Of a stretch of 64,000 bases of DNA, positions 54,352 to 62,682 are shown in pieces. The stretch comes from an uncultured Bacteroidales bacterium (GTDB lineage Bacteria; Bacteroidota; Bacteroidia; Bacteroidales; Bacteroidaceae), in contig CACYCZ010000091.1 in NCBI GenBank assembly GCA_902773055.1, positions 1 to 64,000 of the forward strand. Reading direction: 5' to 3'. The translations under genes and the position numbers were made by a program. A model generated the notes under the pieces. It had not been told where the DNA came from, ran no database searches, and saw nothing but the letters and a program-made list of their open reading frames with translations. Position 1 is the stretch's first letter; the number at the start of each line of letters is the position of its first letter.

Positions 54352-56238
54352 TTATGGTAAAGGAGTATCACCAGGGGAAGACGTCCGTCTGATGATATGT
54401 TCATAGAGTTTTTTGTAGAAAGTATGATGTGAGAGGGTGGCGCTGTTGCCTAGAATGATAAGTTTCATGCGGGCTCGGGTCATGGCTACGTTCATGCGAC
54501 GCAGGTCAGAAAGAAAGCCGATTTTCCCCTCTTGGTTGGAACGGACAAGGCTGATGATGATGATGTCGCGTTCCTGACCTTGGAAACCGTCAACGGTGTT
54601 GATGCTGATAAGATTCCTGAATGGCTTGATATCCTTGTGATTTTTGACCATGCAGCGCAGTTTCTGTACTTGAGCTTTGTAAGGAGATATGATGCCTATG
54701 CTGATGCGCTCGTCCAACAGACGCCTGGGGGTTATCTTGCCGATGAGTTCCTGAAGGATGTGGACGGTGAGCGTTGCTTCGGCCTCGTTGATTCTGCCAT
54801 AGGTGTCTCCAATGAATTTTTCTTCCGCATTCTCAATACTCGACGTGTCAATCCATTCCAGTGGCTTTTCCAGTTCAAGGATAGTCTGATATTTTACCGT
54901 TGGGGCACTTTTGACCTTTCCCTCATAGAACCATTCAGAGGAAAAGTGCATAAGTGTTTCACTCATGCGGTATTGTATCTGCAGGAGACTGACAGCCTGA
55001 GGCTTGTTGGATACGATGGTTTCCATAAGCGTCTTGGCCAACCCCTGCTTCTCGGCGTCATAGCATTTTATTGTGGGTGGCAGCTGGCAATGGTCACCGG
55101 CCAGTATGACGCGGTCGGCTTTCCGTATGGCAATCCAACATGCTGCCTCCAGGGCTTGTGCAGCCTCGTCAATGAAGACGGTATGATAGTGCTCGCCCGT
55201 GAGAAGCGGATTGCCAGCTCCGGCCAGTGTGCATGCAATGACCCTGTTTTGTTCAAAGAGATGTTGGCGGATGCGCAGCTCTATCTCGTTGGCTTTATCC
55301 TTCAACCGATTGATTTTCTGGTGAAAAGACGCACCTCGTTTTTCGCGTGCTGTATTGTATAGTTGGCGGATGCTTCGTCGGATAGCCCATAGCTCAGGGT
55401 AATCAGGATGGCTTTCAAACTGTTTTTCGTAAGTATAGCTCAGCATTTTGTCGTTTACCCTGCTGGGATTGCCTATGCGCAGCACATTGAGCCCTCGGTC
55501 TGCCAGTTGCTCGCTGATCCAGTCAACGGCCATGTTGCTCTGAGCGCATACCATTACCTGGCTTTCCCTTCTCAGCACTTCGTAAATGGCTTCAACGAGA
55601 GTCGTTGTCTTTCCAGTGCCGGGAGGACCGTGCACGACAGCCACATCCTTGGCTCGGAGGATTTCATTTACGGCATGTTCCTGTGTAGGGTTGAGCCAGG
55701 GAAAGCCAACGGGATTCATGGTGAGCTTGTGAAGTGGGGCGGAGGTGTGGAAAATGTCGCGCAGTTCTGCAATGCGGTTATCCTTGGCATTGATGACAGC
55801 GTCGAGAGCATCAAACATCAACCGATAGGTTTGTTCATCGAAGTAGAGCTGAATTCCCAGCCAGTTTTTGCCTTGCAGTGAAAGTAGTGCATCCTGGCTG
55901 GGCAATGTGACGACCATGCGTTCATCCTCTGCATAGCTTACGGTACCGAGGGTGGCAAGGTATGTTACTTCGCCGTTACCGTTCTGGTAGAAAAAACAAA
56001 CAGGTTTTCCGTATTCAAAATTATGGCTAATGTCTTCGTCCTGTTGGCGAAAGACTTCAACGGTGAAACGATTCAGGGAGTTGTACCGTCCTTGTCCCAG
56101 AGTGATGGGAAACCAGCAGTCACCGCGTTTGACCTTTCGGCCGATGCCCATAGTCTGAGTTTCCTTGCGGAAAGTGTCCCGCTCAAAGTTATACTCCATC
56201 TGGAGCAGTTCCCGGTGTCTGGCAAGTTCCTTAATCAT
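54352..56238 (-). CDS. SF1 helicase, UPF1/IGHMBP2-like
   Basis: Start at the ATG at 56238 (628 residues); the frame extends 20 codons further but overlaps more of the upstream gene. An N-terminal OB-like region (about 30-120) precedes the helicase core. Motifs: Walker [12 protein letters not shown] (203-213), motif II FIDEAAQALE (about 375-384), motif III GDHCQLPPT (about 397-405), QYRMSE (about 445-450), motif V/VI DGFQGQERDIIIIS and AMTRARMKL near the C-terminus. Such enzymes unwind DNA or RNA 5' to 3'. The start overlaps the EamA gene stop by eight bases, so they are probably co-transcribed. Confidence 0.92.
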   Translation of the reverse strand: MIKELARHRELLQMEYNFERDTFRKETQTMGIGRKVKRGDCWFPITLGQGRYNSLNRFTVEVFRQQDEDISHNFEYGKPVCFFYQNGNGEVTYLATLGTVSYAEDERMVVTLPSQDALLSLQGKNWLGIQLYFDEQTYRLMFDALDAVINAKDNRIAELRDIFHTSAPLHKLTMNPVGFPWLNPTQEHAVNEILRAKDVAVVHGPPGTGKTTTLVEAIYEVLRRESQVMVCAQSNMAVDWISEQLADRGLNVLRIGNPSRVNDKMLSYTYEKQFESHPDYPELWAIRRSIRQLYNTAREKRGASFHQKINRLKDKANEIELRIRQHLFEQNRVIACTLAGAGNPLLTGEHYHTVFIDEAAQALEAACWIAIRKADRVILAGDHCQLPPTIKCYDAEKQGLAKTLMETIVSNKPQAVSLLQIQYRMSETLMHFSSEWFYEGKVKSAPTVKYQTILELEKPLEWIDTSSIENAEEKFIGDTYGRINEAEATLTVHILQELIGKITPRRLLDERISIGIISPYKAQVQKLRCMVKNHKDIKPFRNLISINTVDGFQGQERDIIIISLVRSNQEGKIGFLSDLRRMNVAMTRARMKLIILGNSATLSHHTFYKKLYEHIIRRTSSPGDTPLP

Positions 56239-57175
56239 AATGTTTCTCTTGGGGAGACCGGCAGCCTTTAAACTCCTCTTCAGCAAGCTGCTGGGCACGG
56301 CTCTTGCTCTTCATGACTAAGATGACGCCCGAAATAACAAGCAGGACAGCCATGGCATGGACAAAGCCGAAGACGCCTAATCCGAGGGCTACGCTCACGA
56401 GGCAGGCTACAATGGGTTGGATGTAGTTGTAGATGCTGACAACGGTGGGCCGCAGTGCTTTTTGGGCAGCCATGACAAATAGATAAGAGAAAAAGGTGGC
56501 ACCGATAACTACAAAGGCTATGCCTGCCCAAAAATCAGTGGAGTGGCCACTCCATTGAAACTGTTGGAAAGACAGTCCTGTAAAGAGAGCGGCTGCCAGA
56601 CCAAAGGTAAACATCCATTTCATGATGGTGATGCCATGGTATTTCGGCAGGAAATTCTTAAACAGAGTGAGATAGAAAGCAAAACTGAGTTGAGCTACAA
56701 TGACTAAAAGGTCTCCCCAGATATTACCTGCTTTTTCGGAATTGCCGTCGCGGCTATGAAGAATGATGAGAATGACACCGGTAGCTCCCATAAGGATGCC
56801 TAAGGCTTTTTTCCATGTAATAGGTTCAAGGAGAATAAAGAAAGCCAGAAACATCGTAAGGAGAGGCATCGTCGTTGTCATGATAGCGGCATTGACGGGT
56901 GAAGTTAGGTTGAGGCCGACAGTGAATGATATTTGATTGATGATGACAGCCAGACAACCTGCACCGGCAAGTTTCAGGTAGTCGGCCCGAATTACTTTTT
57001 CGTGTCTGACAAACAGTGAGGCCAGCCAGAACAGAAGACATGCACCGGCAATGCGGAATGTTACAAGCTGCAAGCCTGTAATGCCCTCGTTCATGACCAT
57101 CTTTGATACAGGAGCTGATAATCCCCAGAATATTTCAGCAGCTAAAATGCTGACATGCGCTTTGATGACGTTCAT
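56231..57175 (-). CDS. EamA/DMT-family transporter
   Basis: A 314-residue protein with ten membrane segments in two EamA repeats (about 5-140 and 152-300). Typical features: WGLSAPVSKMVM (about 18-29), the glutamate-containing LEPITWKKALGILMGATGVILI (about 114-135) and the second-repeat YNYIQPIVACLVSVALGLG (about 251-270). Family members export amino acids or metabolites; the substrate is unknown. It lies 13 bases after the small barrel-like gene in the same direction. Confidence 0.9.
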   Translation of the reverse strand: MNVIKAHVSILAAEIFWGLSAPVSKMVMNEGITGLQLVTFRIAGACLLFWLASLFVRHEKVIRADYLKLAGAGCLAVIINQISFTVGLNLTSPVNAAIMTTTMPLLTMFLAFFILLEPITWKKALGILMGATGVILIILHSRDGNSEKAGNIWGDLLVIVAQLSFAFYLTLFKNFLPKYHGITIMKWMFTFGLAAALFTGLSFQQFQWSGHSTDFWAGIAFVVIGATFFSYLFVMAAQKALRPTVVSIYNYIQPIVACLVSVALGLGVFGFVHAMAVLLVISGVILVMKSKSRAQQLAEEEFKGCRSPQEKHYD

Positions 57176-57188
57176 TATGGTGTTGCAA

Positions 57189-57806
57189 TTACCAGTCTTT
57201 TACCGTGCCGGTGCCGATAGATACCTGCATAAAGAAATTGTCATTAAATTTAAAGTTGACGGCACCGCCTACATAGCTGTCAAGATTCATCATGAAGGGA
57301 GATGCGTAGTGATAATGGTAGTAATAAGGAGATAGCCTGTCAGGGTGAACAAGTTCCTTGTAGCCCATGATACTGAAAGAAACTTGGTCACTGTGGACAT
57401 AATTGAGTTCGCCGCCTATTGTCATCTGGTTCCATTGCAGACTGCCCCATTTCATGTTGTGCATGTTGGCAGCCAAGGTGTAGCGCCAACGGTCGGACAA
57501 GGAATTGGCATAGGCAAGATTAATATCTTTCCCGAAGCCAACACCTTTAGGCCTGTTATGCCCTATCCCGAAAGATGCATAAAGACTGATAGTGGAGTTA
57601 AGCCCCTGATGGAGAGGTGATAGGCTGAAATGTTCCCACGTGGGTAATGCAGGATAAAATAATATGGAATCCCGATTGGTGTGGATAGAATTAAAATGGT
57701 TGGAACGTGCTGAATCCTGTAGGAATGAACCATTCTCTGGAACTGACTGAGCTGTTGCTCCAACGGATAAGGATATCATCAGTAATGCGGTGAAAAACGT
57801 CTTCAT
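57189..57806 (-). CDS. small exported beta-rich protein, probable outer-membrane protein
   Basis: A 205-residue protein with a signal peptide (about 1-19, MKTFFTALLMISLSVGATAQ). The mature part shows alternating hydrophobic/polar strands rich in Tyr, Gly and Asn (STISLYASFGIGHNRPKGVGFG about 71-92, YTLAANMHNMKWGSLQW, GGAVNFKFNDNFFMQVSIG) and ends with a tryptophan-final strand TGTVKDW, consistent with a small barrel. I do not recognise a named family. A -7 motif TATTTTTG lies at 57839-57832. It appears to head an operon with the EamA and helicase genes. Confidence 0.7.
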   Translation of the reverse strand: MKTFFTALLMISLSVGATAQSVPENGSFLQDSARSNHFNSIHTNRDSILFYPALPTWEHFSLSPLHQGLNSTISLYASFGIGHNRPKGVGFGKDINLAYANSLSDRWRYTLAANMHNMKWGSLQWNQMTIGGELNYVHSDQVSFSIMGYKELVHPDRLSPYYYHYHYASPFMMNLDSYVGGAVNFKFNDNFFMQVSIGTGTVKDW

Positions 57807-57831
57807 TATTTCTGAAATACGATATTCGATG

Positions 57832-57839
57832 CAAAAATA
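57832..57839 (-). promoter_or_regulatory. -7 promoter motif for the barrel/EamA/helicase operon
   Basis: TATTTTTG on the minus strand, 25 bases before the ATG at 57806. Confidence 0.45.
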
Positions 57840-57915
57840 AGGATTTTTAAGGCATAAGTCATAATAATAAATGTAAATCTTTCATGAAGAGCGTTAATAG
57901 TAATTGCAAAAATAT

Positions 57916-57923
57916 TATCTTTG
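57916..57923 (+). promoter_or_regulatory. -7 promoter motif for the ATPase/DUF4435 pair
   Basis: TATCTTTG fits TAnnTTTG and lies 19 bases before the ATG at 57943. It also shows that the theoretical TTG start at 57904 lies inside the promoter. Confidence 0.55.
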
Positions 57924-57942
57924 CTTTGACTTAATTATTAAC

Positions 57943-58791
57943 ATGAATATGGCAAAGTTTGCACAGTATATCAAGAGTGTGGAGATTAAGAGCCTTTGGA
58001 ACGGCAGGAAACATATAGTTTGGAATTTGAACCCCGAAGTCAATGTCCTCAGTGGCGTGAATGGTGTGGGCAAATCTACCATTCTAAACAAAATGATCAG
58101 TGTGCTCAGACAGAAGGCTGACCATAGTAAGTATGTCAATGGCGACTTCCCTGGAGTGACGGTTGAGTTTGAGCCTGCAGATGCTGTCATGGTGCATTTT
58201 GATATTATACGCAGTTTTGACAGTACTTTATTGTCGGGTAATGTCGTGGATAGGATTGCTGATGGGCATATACGCTCCGAGCTTGACTGGAACTTATATG
58301 AACTGCAACGCCGATATTTGAACTATCAGGTTAATATAGGTAACAAGATGATAGCCTTGTTAAGCAGTACCGACGAAAATGCACGTCAGGCAGCCATGGA
58401 TGTGTCCAAGGCTAAGACGAATTTCCAGGATATTGTTGATGACTTGTTCTGTGACACGCAAAAGAAAATAGATCGCAATAGTAATGAATTGCAATTTGTG
58501 CAGTTTGGTGAAAAACTTCCTCCCTATAAATTGTCATCTGGCGAAAAACAACTGCTGGTTATATTGCTGACTGTTTTGTTGGAGGAGAATGAGCATTACG
58601 TACTTTTGATGGACGAGCCTGAAATCAGCCTTCATGTGGAGTGGCAGCAAAAATTGGTTAATATTATTCGTCAGTTGAATCCTAATGTGCAAATCATACT
58701 GACAACGCATTCTCCGGCTGTCATTATGAACGGATGGCTTGATGCCGTGACGGATGTTGCTGATATTACCATGGACGAAACTGTTAAATAG
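57943..58791 (+). CDS. SMC/RecF-like ATPase partnered with DUF4435 (PARIS AriA-like)
   Basis: Start at ATG 57943 (282 residues); the ATG at 57949 is an alternative. It is an ABC-type ATPase without membrane domain: Walker A SGVNGVGKST (37-46), ABC signature LSSGEKQ (197-203), Walker B LLMDEPEISLH (221-231) and switch TTHSPAVI (254-261). The insert between Walker A and signature is only about 150 residues, so there is room for a short helical arm. The next gene, 10 bases downstream, has a Toprim-like DUF4435 domain. ATPase plus DUF4435 is the composition of the PARIS anti-phage system (AriA and AriB). Against it, AriA proteins are usually longer and this locus lies among core genes. Confidence 0.75.
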   Translation: MNMAKFAQYIKSVEIKSLWNGRKHIVWNLNPEVNVLSGVNGVGKSTILNKMISVLRQKADHSKYVNGDFPGVTVEFEPADAVMVHFDIIRSFDSTLLSGNVVDRIADGHIRSELDWNLYELQRRYLNYQVNIGNKMIALLSSTDENARQAAMDVSKAKTNFQDIVDDLFCDTQKKIDRNSNELQFVQFGEKLPPYKLSSGEKQLLVILLTVLLEENEHYVLLMDEPEISLHVEWQQKLVNIIRQLNPNVQIILTTHSPAVIMNGWLDAVTDVADITMDETVK

Positions 58792-58801
58792 TCCTTTTGC
58801 A

Positions 58802-59788
58802 ATGGCTCGTAGGTTATCGGGAAATCTGAATAGCGACTATTTGGCTGCAGCTCAAAGGCTCAGGCCAAAGAATGCTAAAAGAAAGATTGTTGTTTATGTA
58901 GAAAGTTATGATGATATTTTTTTCTGGCATTCATTGCTTTCTGAGATAGAGATTCCAGATGTTTTTTTTGAGGTGATGTTGCCTTCACGGACTTCTCTTG
59001 GAAAGGGCAAGAAGGTTGCCTTGATGAATGCCTTGAGTGAGGGATTAGGGAAGAACCTTATTGCCTGCGTCGATGCAGACTATGATTATTTGCTTCAAGG
59101 TGCGACGGAAATTTCTCAGATGATATGCAATAATCCGTATGTATTCCATACGCAGGCATATGCTATAGAGAACTATCAGTGCTATGCTTCGTCGTTGCAT
59201 ACGGTATGTGTCATGGCTACGTTGAATGATAAGTCTGTGTTTGACTTTGAAGCTTTTCTGACGGCTTTTTCCAAGTTGATTTTCCCATTGTTCGTGTGGT
59301 CTATATGGTGCTACAGATACAATTGTTATAATAAGTTTAATTTACATGATTTCGGCCAGCTATTCCGTTTGGAGGAAATTAAACTATCTCGGCCTGATAA
59401 GATGCTGTATGTGTTGCAGCGGAAAGTTAACCAAAAAATAGCATGGCTGCAACGTCATTTGCCTGAGGCTCATGCTACTCTGAAGAATGTTGAAGCTGAT
59501 ATCAGACAATTGGGCGTCACCCCTGAAACGACATATTTGTTTATGCGTGGACATGATATTTTTGAGAGCGTCGTGCTTCCCCTGGTAGAGCGGGTTTGCA
59601 GGGAACTGACGAGCGACAGGGAGCGAGAAATAAGACAACTGGCACTCCATGAAACGCAAAAACATAATGAACTATTGGCTTATGAGCATTCTTCAGCACC
59701 TGTTGTTGAGATGTTGAAGAAGCAGACAAACTATAAGCGTTGTCCCTTGTATCAGAAAATTATTGAAGAGATTAAAGCGGTTATTTGA
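58802..59788 (+). CDS. DUF4435 protein with Toprim-like motifs (PARIS AriB-like)
   Basis: Start at ATG 58802 (328 residues, MARRLSGNLN), because the 16 codons before it overlap the ATPase gene. Toprim-type acidic motifs are visible: VVYVESYDD (30-38, with E34) and ACVDADYDYL (88-97, DxD at 91-93), followed by the DUF4435 hallmark YAIENYQCY (120-128). In PARIS, AriB is the toxic effector released from the ATPase complex and acts as a nuclease on tRNA; whether this relative does so is not known. The C-terminal half is helical and charged. The pair is co-directional and isolated from neighbours by its own promoter and a 3' hairpin. Confidence 0.75.
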   Translation: MARRLSGNLNSDYLAAAQRLRPKNAKRKIVVYVESYDDIFFWHSLLSEIEIPDVFFEVMLPSRTSLGKGKKVALMNALSEGLGKNLIACVDADYDYLLQGATEISQMICNNPYVFHTQAYAIENYQCYASSLHTVCVMATLNDKSVFDFEAFLTAFSKLIFPLFVWSIWCYRYNCYNKFNLHDFGQLFRLEEIKLSRPDKMLYVLQRKVNQKIAWLQRHLPEAHATLKNVEADIRQLGVTPETTYLFMRGHDIFESVVLPLVERVCRELTSDREREIRQLALHETQKHNELLAYEHSSAPVVEMLKKQTNYKRCPLYQKIIEEIKAVI

Positions 59789-59789
59789 A

Positions 59790-59811
59790 CTTTTACGGGT
59801 TTAAGTAAAAG
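59790..59811. terminator. short hairpin between convergent genes
   Basis: CTTTTAC (59790-59796) and GTAAAAG (59805-59811) form a 7-bp stem directly after the DUF4435 stop and before the NigD-like gene stop at 59821. It is weak and lacks a clear T-run. Confidence 0.35.
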
Positions 59812-59820
59812 AGTTGAGTG

Positions 59821-60456
59821 TCAATACTGATAGGTAAATGTTTTGTTTTTGCCTATGGTCTTGATGGAAAGGTATATGCTATCCTGCCCTCTGGTAAGAG
59901 TGTCAGCGTATGCGCGGAGCGGGAGGGATACATATGCCGTGGAATTGAATGCCGCAATATCTTGTTTGCTGTCATGGTACAACTGTATGTGGGCGATTTT
60001 CTGCCCCATACTGTTGGTCGTGATGCTTTTTTCTACAAATCCTATTACATGTTTTTTGTCTTTGTTGGGGATTAACAGTGTGGCATTAATATAGTTGTTT
60101 GTCTTCCATACGCTTTGAATGCTGACGGGGTCACAGTATATGCTGTCCTCTGCCATTGTGACGGGGCGTGGTGCTATGGCTTGGCTACATTGGGATATGT
60201 TGATGTGTTGTTCTTTGCGGGTGTATATGGCAACAAATCGGTAAGTGGTGTCATTTTTCAGTCCTTTGACGGGATTGTCTATAGTCAGCAATTCACCTTC
60301 GTCATTGATTGCTTGTACTGCAGCGCCTGTAGCGTCAGTCACGAAATCCATAAGATCCATTTGGTAGTTGTCTGCCCATGAATTGTTATCGTCCTCGCAT
60401 GAGCATAGAATACAGAGGGCCAATAGGCCGGCGAACAAAGTGTGGTATGGTTTCAT
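59821..60456 (-). CDS. NigD-like lipoprotein
   Basis: A 211-residue lipoprotein: signal MKPYHTLFAGLLALCILCSC with lipobox cysteine at 20. The mature part fits the NigD-like family of Bacteroidales (an N-terminal OB-like domain with NDEGELLTI and VKGLKNDTTYRFVAIYT, then a C-terminal beta domain with YVSLPLRAYA). The name comes from a bacteriocin-linked gene of Prevotella nigrescens, but most members stand alone with unknown function. It follows the acyltransferase gene by 5 bases and ends the operon. Confidence 0.82.
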   Translation of the reverse strand: MKPYHTLFAGLLALCILCSCEDDNNSWADNYQMDLMDFVTDATGAAVQAINDEGELLTIDNPVKGLKNDTTYRFVAIYTRKEQHINISQCSQAIAPRPVTMAEDSIYCDPVSIQSVWKTNNYINATLLIPNKDKKHVIGFVEKSITTNSMGQKIAHIQLYHDSKQDIAAFNSTAYVSLPLRAYADTLTRGQDSIYLSIKTIGKNKTFTYQY

Positions 60457-60461
60457 GTTGT

Positions 60462-61616
60462 TTATTGCTCCTTGGCTTTTAAGTGGTTATAGAGTGGATT
60501 GGCATACATTTCCAGCATTTTCTGCTTGAGGAAAGTGTAATCGGGTTGTGGCAGGGTTATTCTGTTCAACTGTGTCTGCAGATATTGGCAGAAGCGTTCT
60601 TTTTCTTCGGTTGAATAGAGGTTCTTGAAGTTGTCTTCGCCTTTCAGCATGTCTGCGGCGATGTAGTTGTTGGCATATATCCTGTAATTGCTATGGATAA
60701 TGTGGTCAATGCGGTGTGCGATGCGGGTGAAAAACTCATTTTTCGGCGTGTCGTCGGGTATACATTCCAGCCACTTGTTGAGGCTTTCACCGGCTTGATA
60801 ATGAATGTGGCCCTTGTAACCGAACATGCCGGTTTTCATACTGAAGATGTCATCGTCGCGTGTCTTCTTGTAGTCTGGGGTGTCACGTTTAAGCTGAAAT
60901 TCTTGAGCTTTGAGGAAGTCGCAAGGGTCAAATTCATAGGAAATGGCCAATGGTACAATGTTCAGTTCCATGATAGACTCTTTGGGGTTGCCTGTTCCTC
61001 CCATGCTCAGCATTTTTATGATGGACTCCTGTGTCATGTCGTTGGAGTCTTTGGCGCGTCCTTCGCGTTGGGCGATCCAGACATTGTCATGTTTCTGTGT
61101 AATGACGTAGTGAATGTATTGGCTGAGTTCCTTGCTGCTGACCAGCTGTTCGCGCAGGCCGAGTGCCCGTTTTACAATGATGCCTTTGTTGAGGCGTACA
61201 AGTTTCTTAATCCAGGGTACAATCAGAAGGTTGTCGCCTGTGCATAGTTCGGCAGTCTTGCTGAATCCGTTGTCTACCATCATCTCGCTGAGCAGGGCGG
61301 CATCCAGCACGATGTCGCGATGGTTGGAAATAAAGATGAAGTTTTCGTTCCTGTCAAGACTGTCGGCCTGCATGTCAATGCCCTCTGACAGTTTGGCGAG
61401 GAGGTTCTTCAGGAAGGAGTAGACAAAGGTCTTCTGTATTTCCAGCAGGCTTTTGCATTGTTTTGCCTTTGCTATGATAGCTTCAAACGGAATGTCGGGC
61501 AGAGCCTGAGTAATGGCGTCTTTAAACAAAGGGTCATTTGCCAGTTCGTTGACGACTGAGGGGATTTCCTCAGGGTTGTAGGGACGTATGTCATCAAATT
61601 CAGCAGGTGTAGTCAT
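60462..61616 (-). CDS. PlsC-like glycerol acyltransferase
   Basis: Start at ATG 61616 (384 residues); a frame 12 codons longer exists. The acyltransferase block I is FISNHRDIVLDAA (about 95-107), with His and Asp separated by five residues instead of the usual four, a form seen in a Bacteroidetes subgroup as far as I recall. Block III-like REGRAKDSND (about 206-215) is present. It probably acylates a glycerol-phosphate or related lipid; the exact acceptor is unknown. It shares an operon with ddl and rluD-like genes, 42 bases after ddl. Confidence 0.82.
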   Translation of the reverse strand: MTTPAEFDDIRPYNPEEIPSVVNELANDPLFKDAITQALPDIPFEAIIAKAKQCKSLLEIQKTFVYSFLKNLLAKLSEGIDMQADSLDRNENFIFISNHRDIVLDAALLSEMMVDNGFSKTAELCTGDNLLIVPWIKKLVRLNKGIIVKRALGLREQLVSSKELSQYIHYVITQKHDNVWIAQREGRAKDSNDMTQESIIKMLSMGGTGNPKESIMELNIVPLAISYEFDPCDFLKAQEFQLKRDTPDYKKTRDDDIFSMKTGMFGYKGHIHYQAGESLNKWLECIPDDTPKNEFFTRIAHRIDHIIHSNYRIYANNYIAADMLKGEDNFKNLYSTEEKERFCQYLQTQLNRITLPQPDYTFLKQKMLEMYANPLYNHLKAKEQ

Positions 61617-61658
61617 AGTGATTCTGCAATTGAATTTTGTTTCTGGATACAAAGTTAA

Positions 61659-62648
61659 TCAAAATTTGTTCTCAATGATACTGCTCAGGACATTTCCGAT
61701 GTTTAGTCCTGCGGCGCGTATCTGCTGTGGAATGAAACTTGTTGCTGTCATTCCGGGTGTGGTGTTGATTTCCAACAGGTTGATATCTTCTTCCCCATCT
61801 GTGCCTGTCAGGATGTAGTCAATGCGAATAATGCCTTCACAGCCCAGTATGTCGTATATTTCCGATGTGAGCCTACTTACTCTGGAGGCAGTCTGCGGGC
61901 TGATTCTGGCTGGTGTGATTTCTTCTACGGCCCCATTGTATTTGGCGTCGTAGTCAAAGAATTCGTTCTTGCTGACTACTTCGGTAATGGGGAATACCCG
62001 GCTTTCTGTCCTGGTCTTATAGCAGCCGCATGTTATCTCCCTGCCGTTGATGAAACTTTCAATCATTACTTGACAGTCCTCTTTCATGGCCTTGGCTATG
62101 GCTGGGCGCAATTCTTCTGGCTTGTTGACCTTGGAAACGCCGAAACTGCTGCCGTCGTTGCTGGGTTTGATGAAACAGGGCAGGCCGATACGTTCTATAA
62201 TATCCTCATCGGTCCATTCATTCTCTTTTCCGTGGCGTATCAGGATGCTGTCGGCTATGCGCACGTTGAATGCCTTAAGAAACTGGTTGAGAAAATACTT
62301 GTTGAAGGTGAGCGACTCTACCAGTACGCTGCTGGTGGAATAGGGCATGTGTATCAGGTCAAAGTAGCCTTGTATGATGCCGTTTTCGCCTGGTGCGCCG
62401 TGTATGGTGATGTAGGCAAAGTCGGGGCGGATGGTCCTGCCGTCTTTTTCAAAGGTAAAGTCAGCCTTGTTGACGGGAATCATGCTGCCGTCGGTCATGT
62501 TGACGGTCCATGCCTGTCCTTTTATTTCGATGATGTAACATTCGTAAAGGTCTTTGTCCATGAAAGAATAGATGCCTTGTGCGCTGCGTAATGACACGTC
62601 GTGCTCAGAAGAGTCGCCTCCGGCTACGATTGCAATAATTCGTTTCAT
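61659..62648 (-). CDS. ddl: D-alanine--D-alanine ligase
   Basis: A 329-residue ATP-grasp ligase. The N-terminal GGDSSEHDVSLRSA (10-23) corresponds to the family signature with the catalytic Glu and Ser; the second signature is HGAPGENGIIQGYFDL (about 83-98). ATP-grasp metal ligands are in IRIDYILTG and LLEINTTPGMT near the C-terminus. It makes the D-Ala-D-Ala dipeptide of peptidoglycan. It lies 34 bases after the rluD-like gene. Confidence 0.96.
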   Translation of the reverse strand: MKRIIAIVAGGDSSEHDVSLRSAQGIYSFMDKDLYECYIIEIKGQAWTVNMTDGSMIPVNKADFTFEKDGRTIRPDFAYITIHGAPGENGIIQGYFDLIHMPYSTSSVLVESLTFNKYFLNQFLKAFNVRIADSILIRHGKENEWTDEDIIERIGLPCFIKPSNDGSSFGVSKVNKPEELRPAIAKAMKEDCQVMIESFINGREITCGCYKTRTESRVFPITEVVSKNEFFDYDAKYNGAVEEITPARISPQTASRVSRLTSEIYDILGCEGIIRIDYILTGTDGEEDINLLEINTTPGMTATSFIPQQIRAAGLNIGNVLSSIIENKF

Positions 62649-62682
62649 TGTCGTTGTGTTCTGTTATGGTTATAATTTATAG

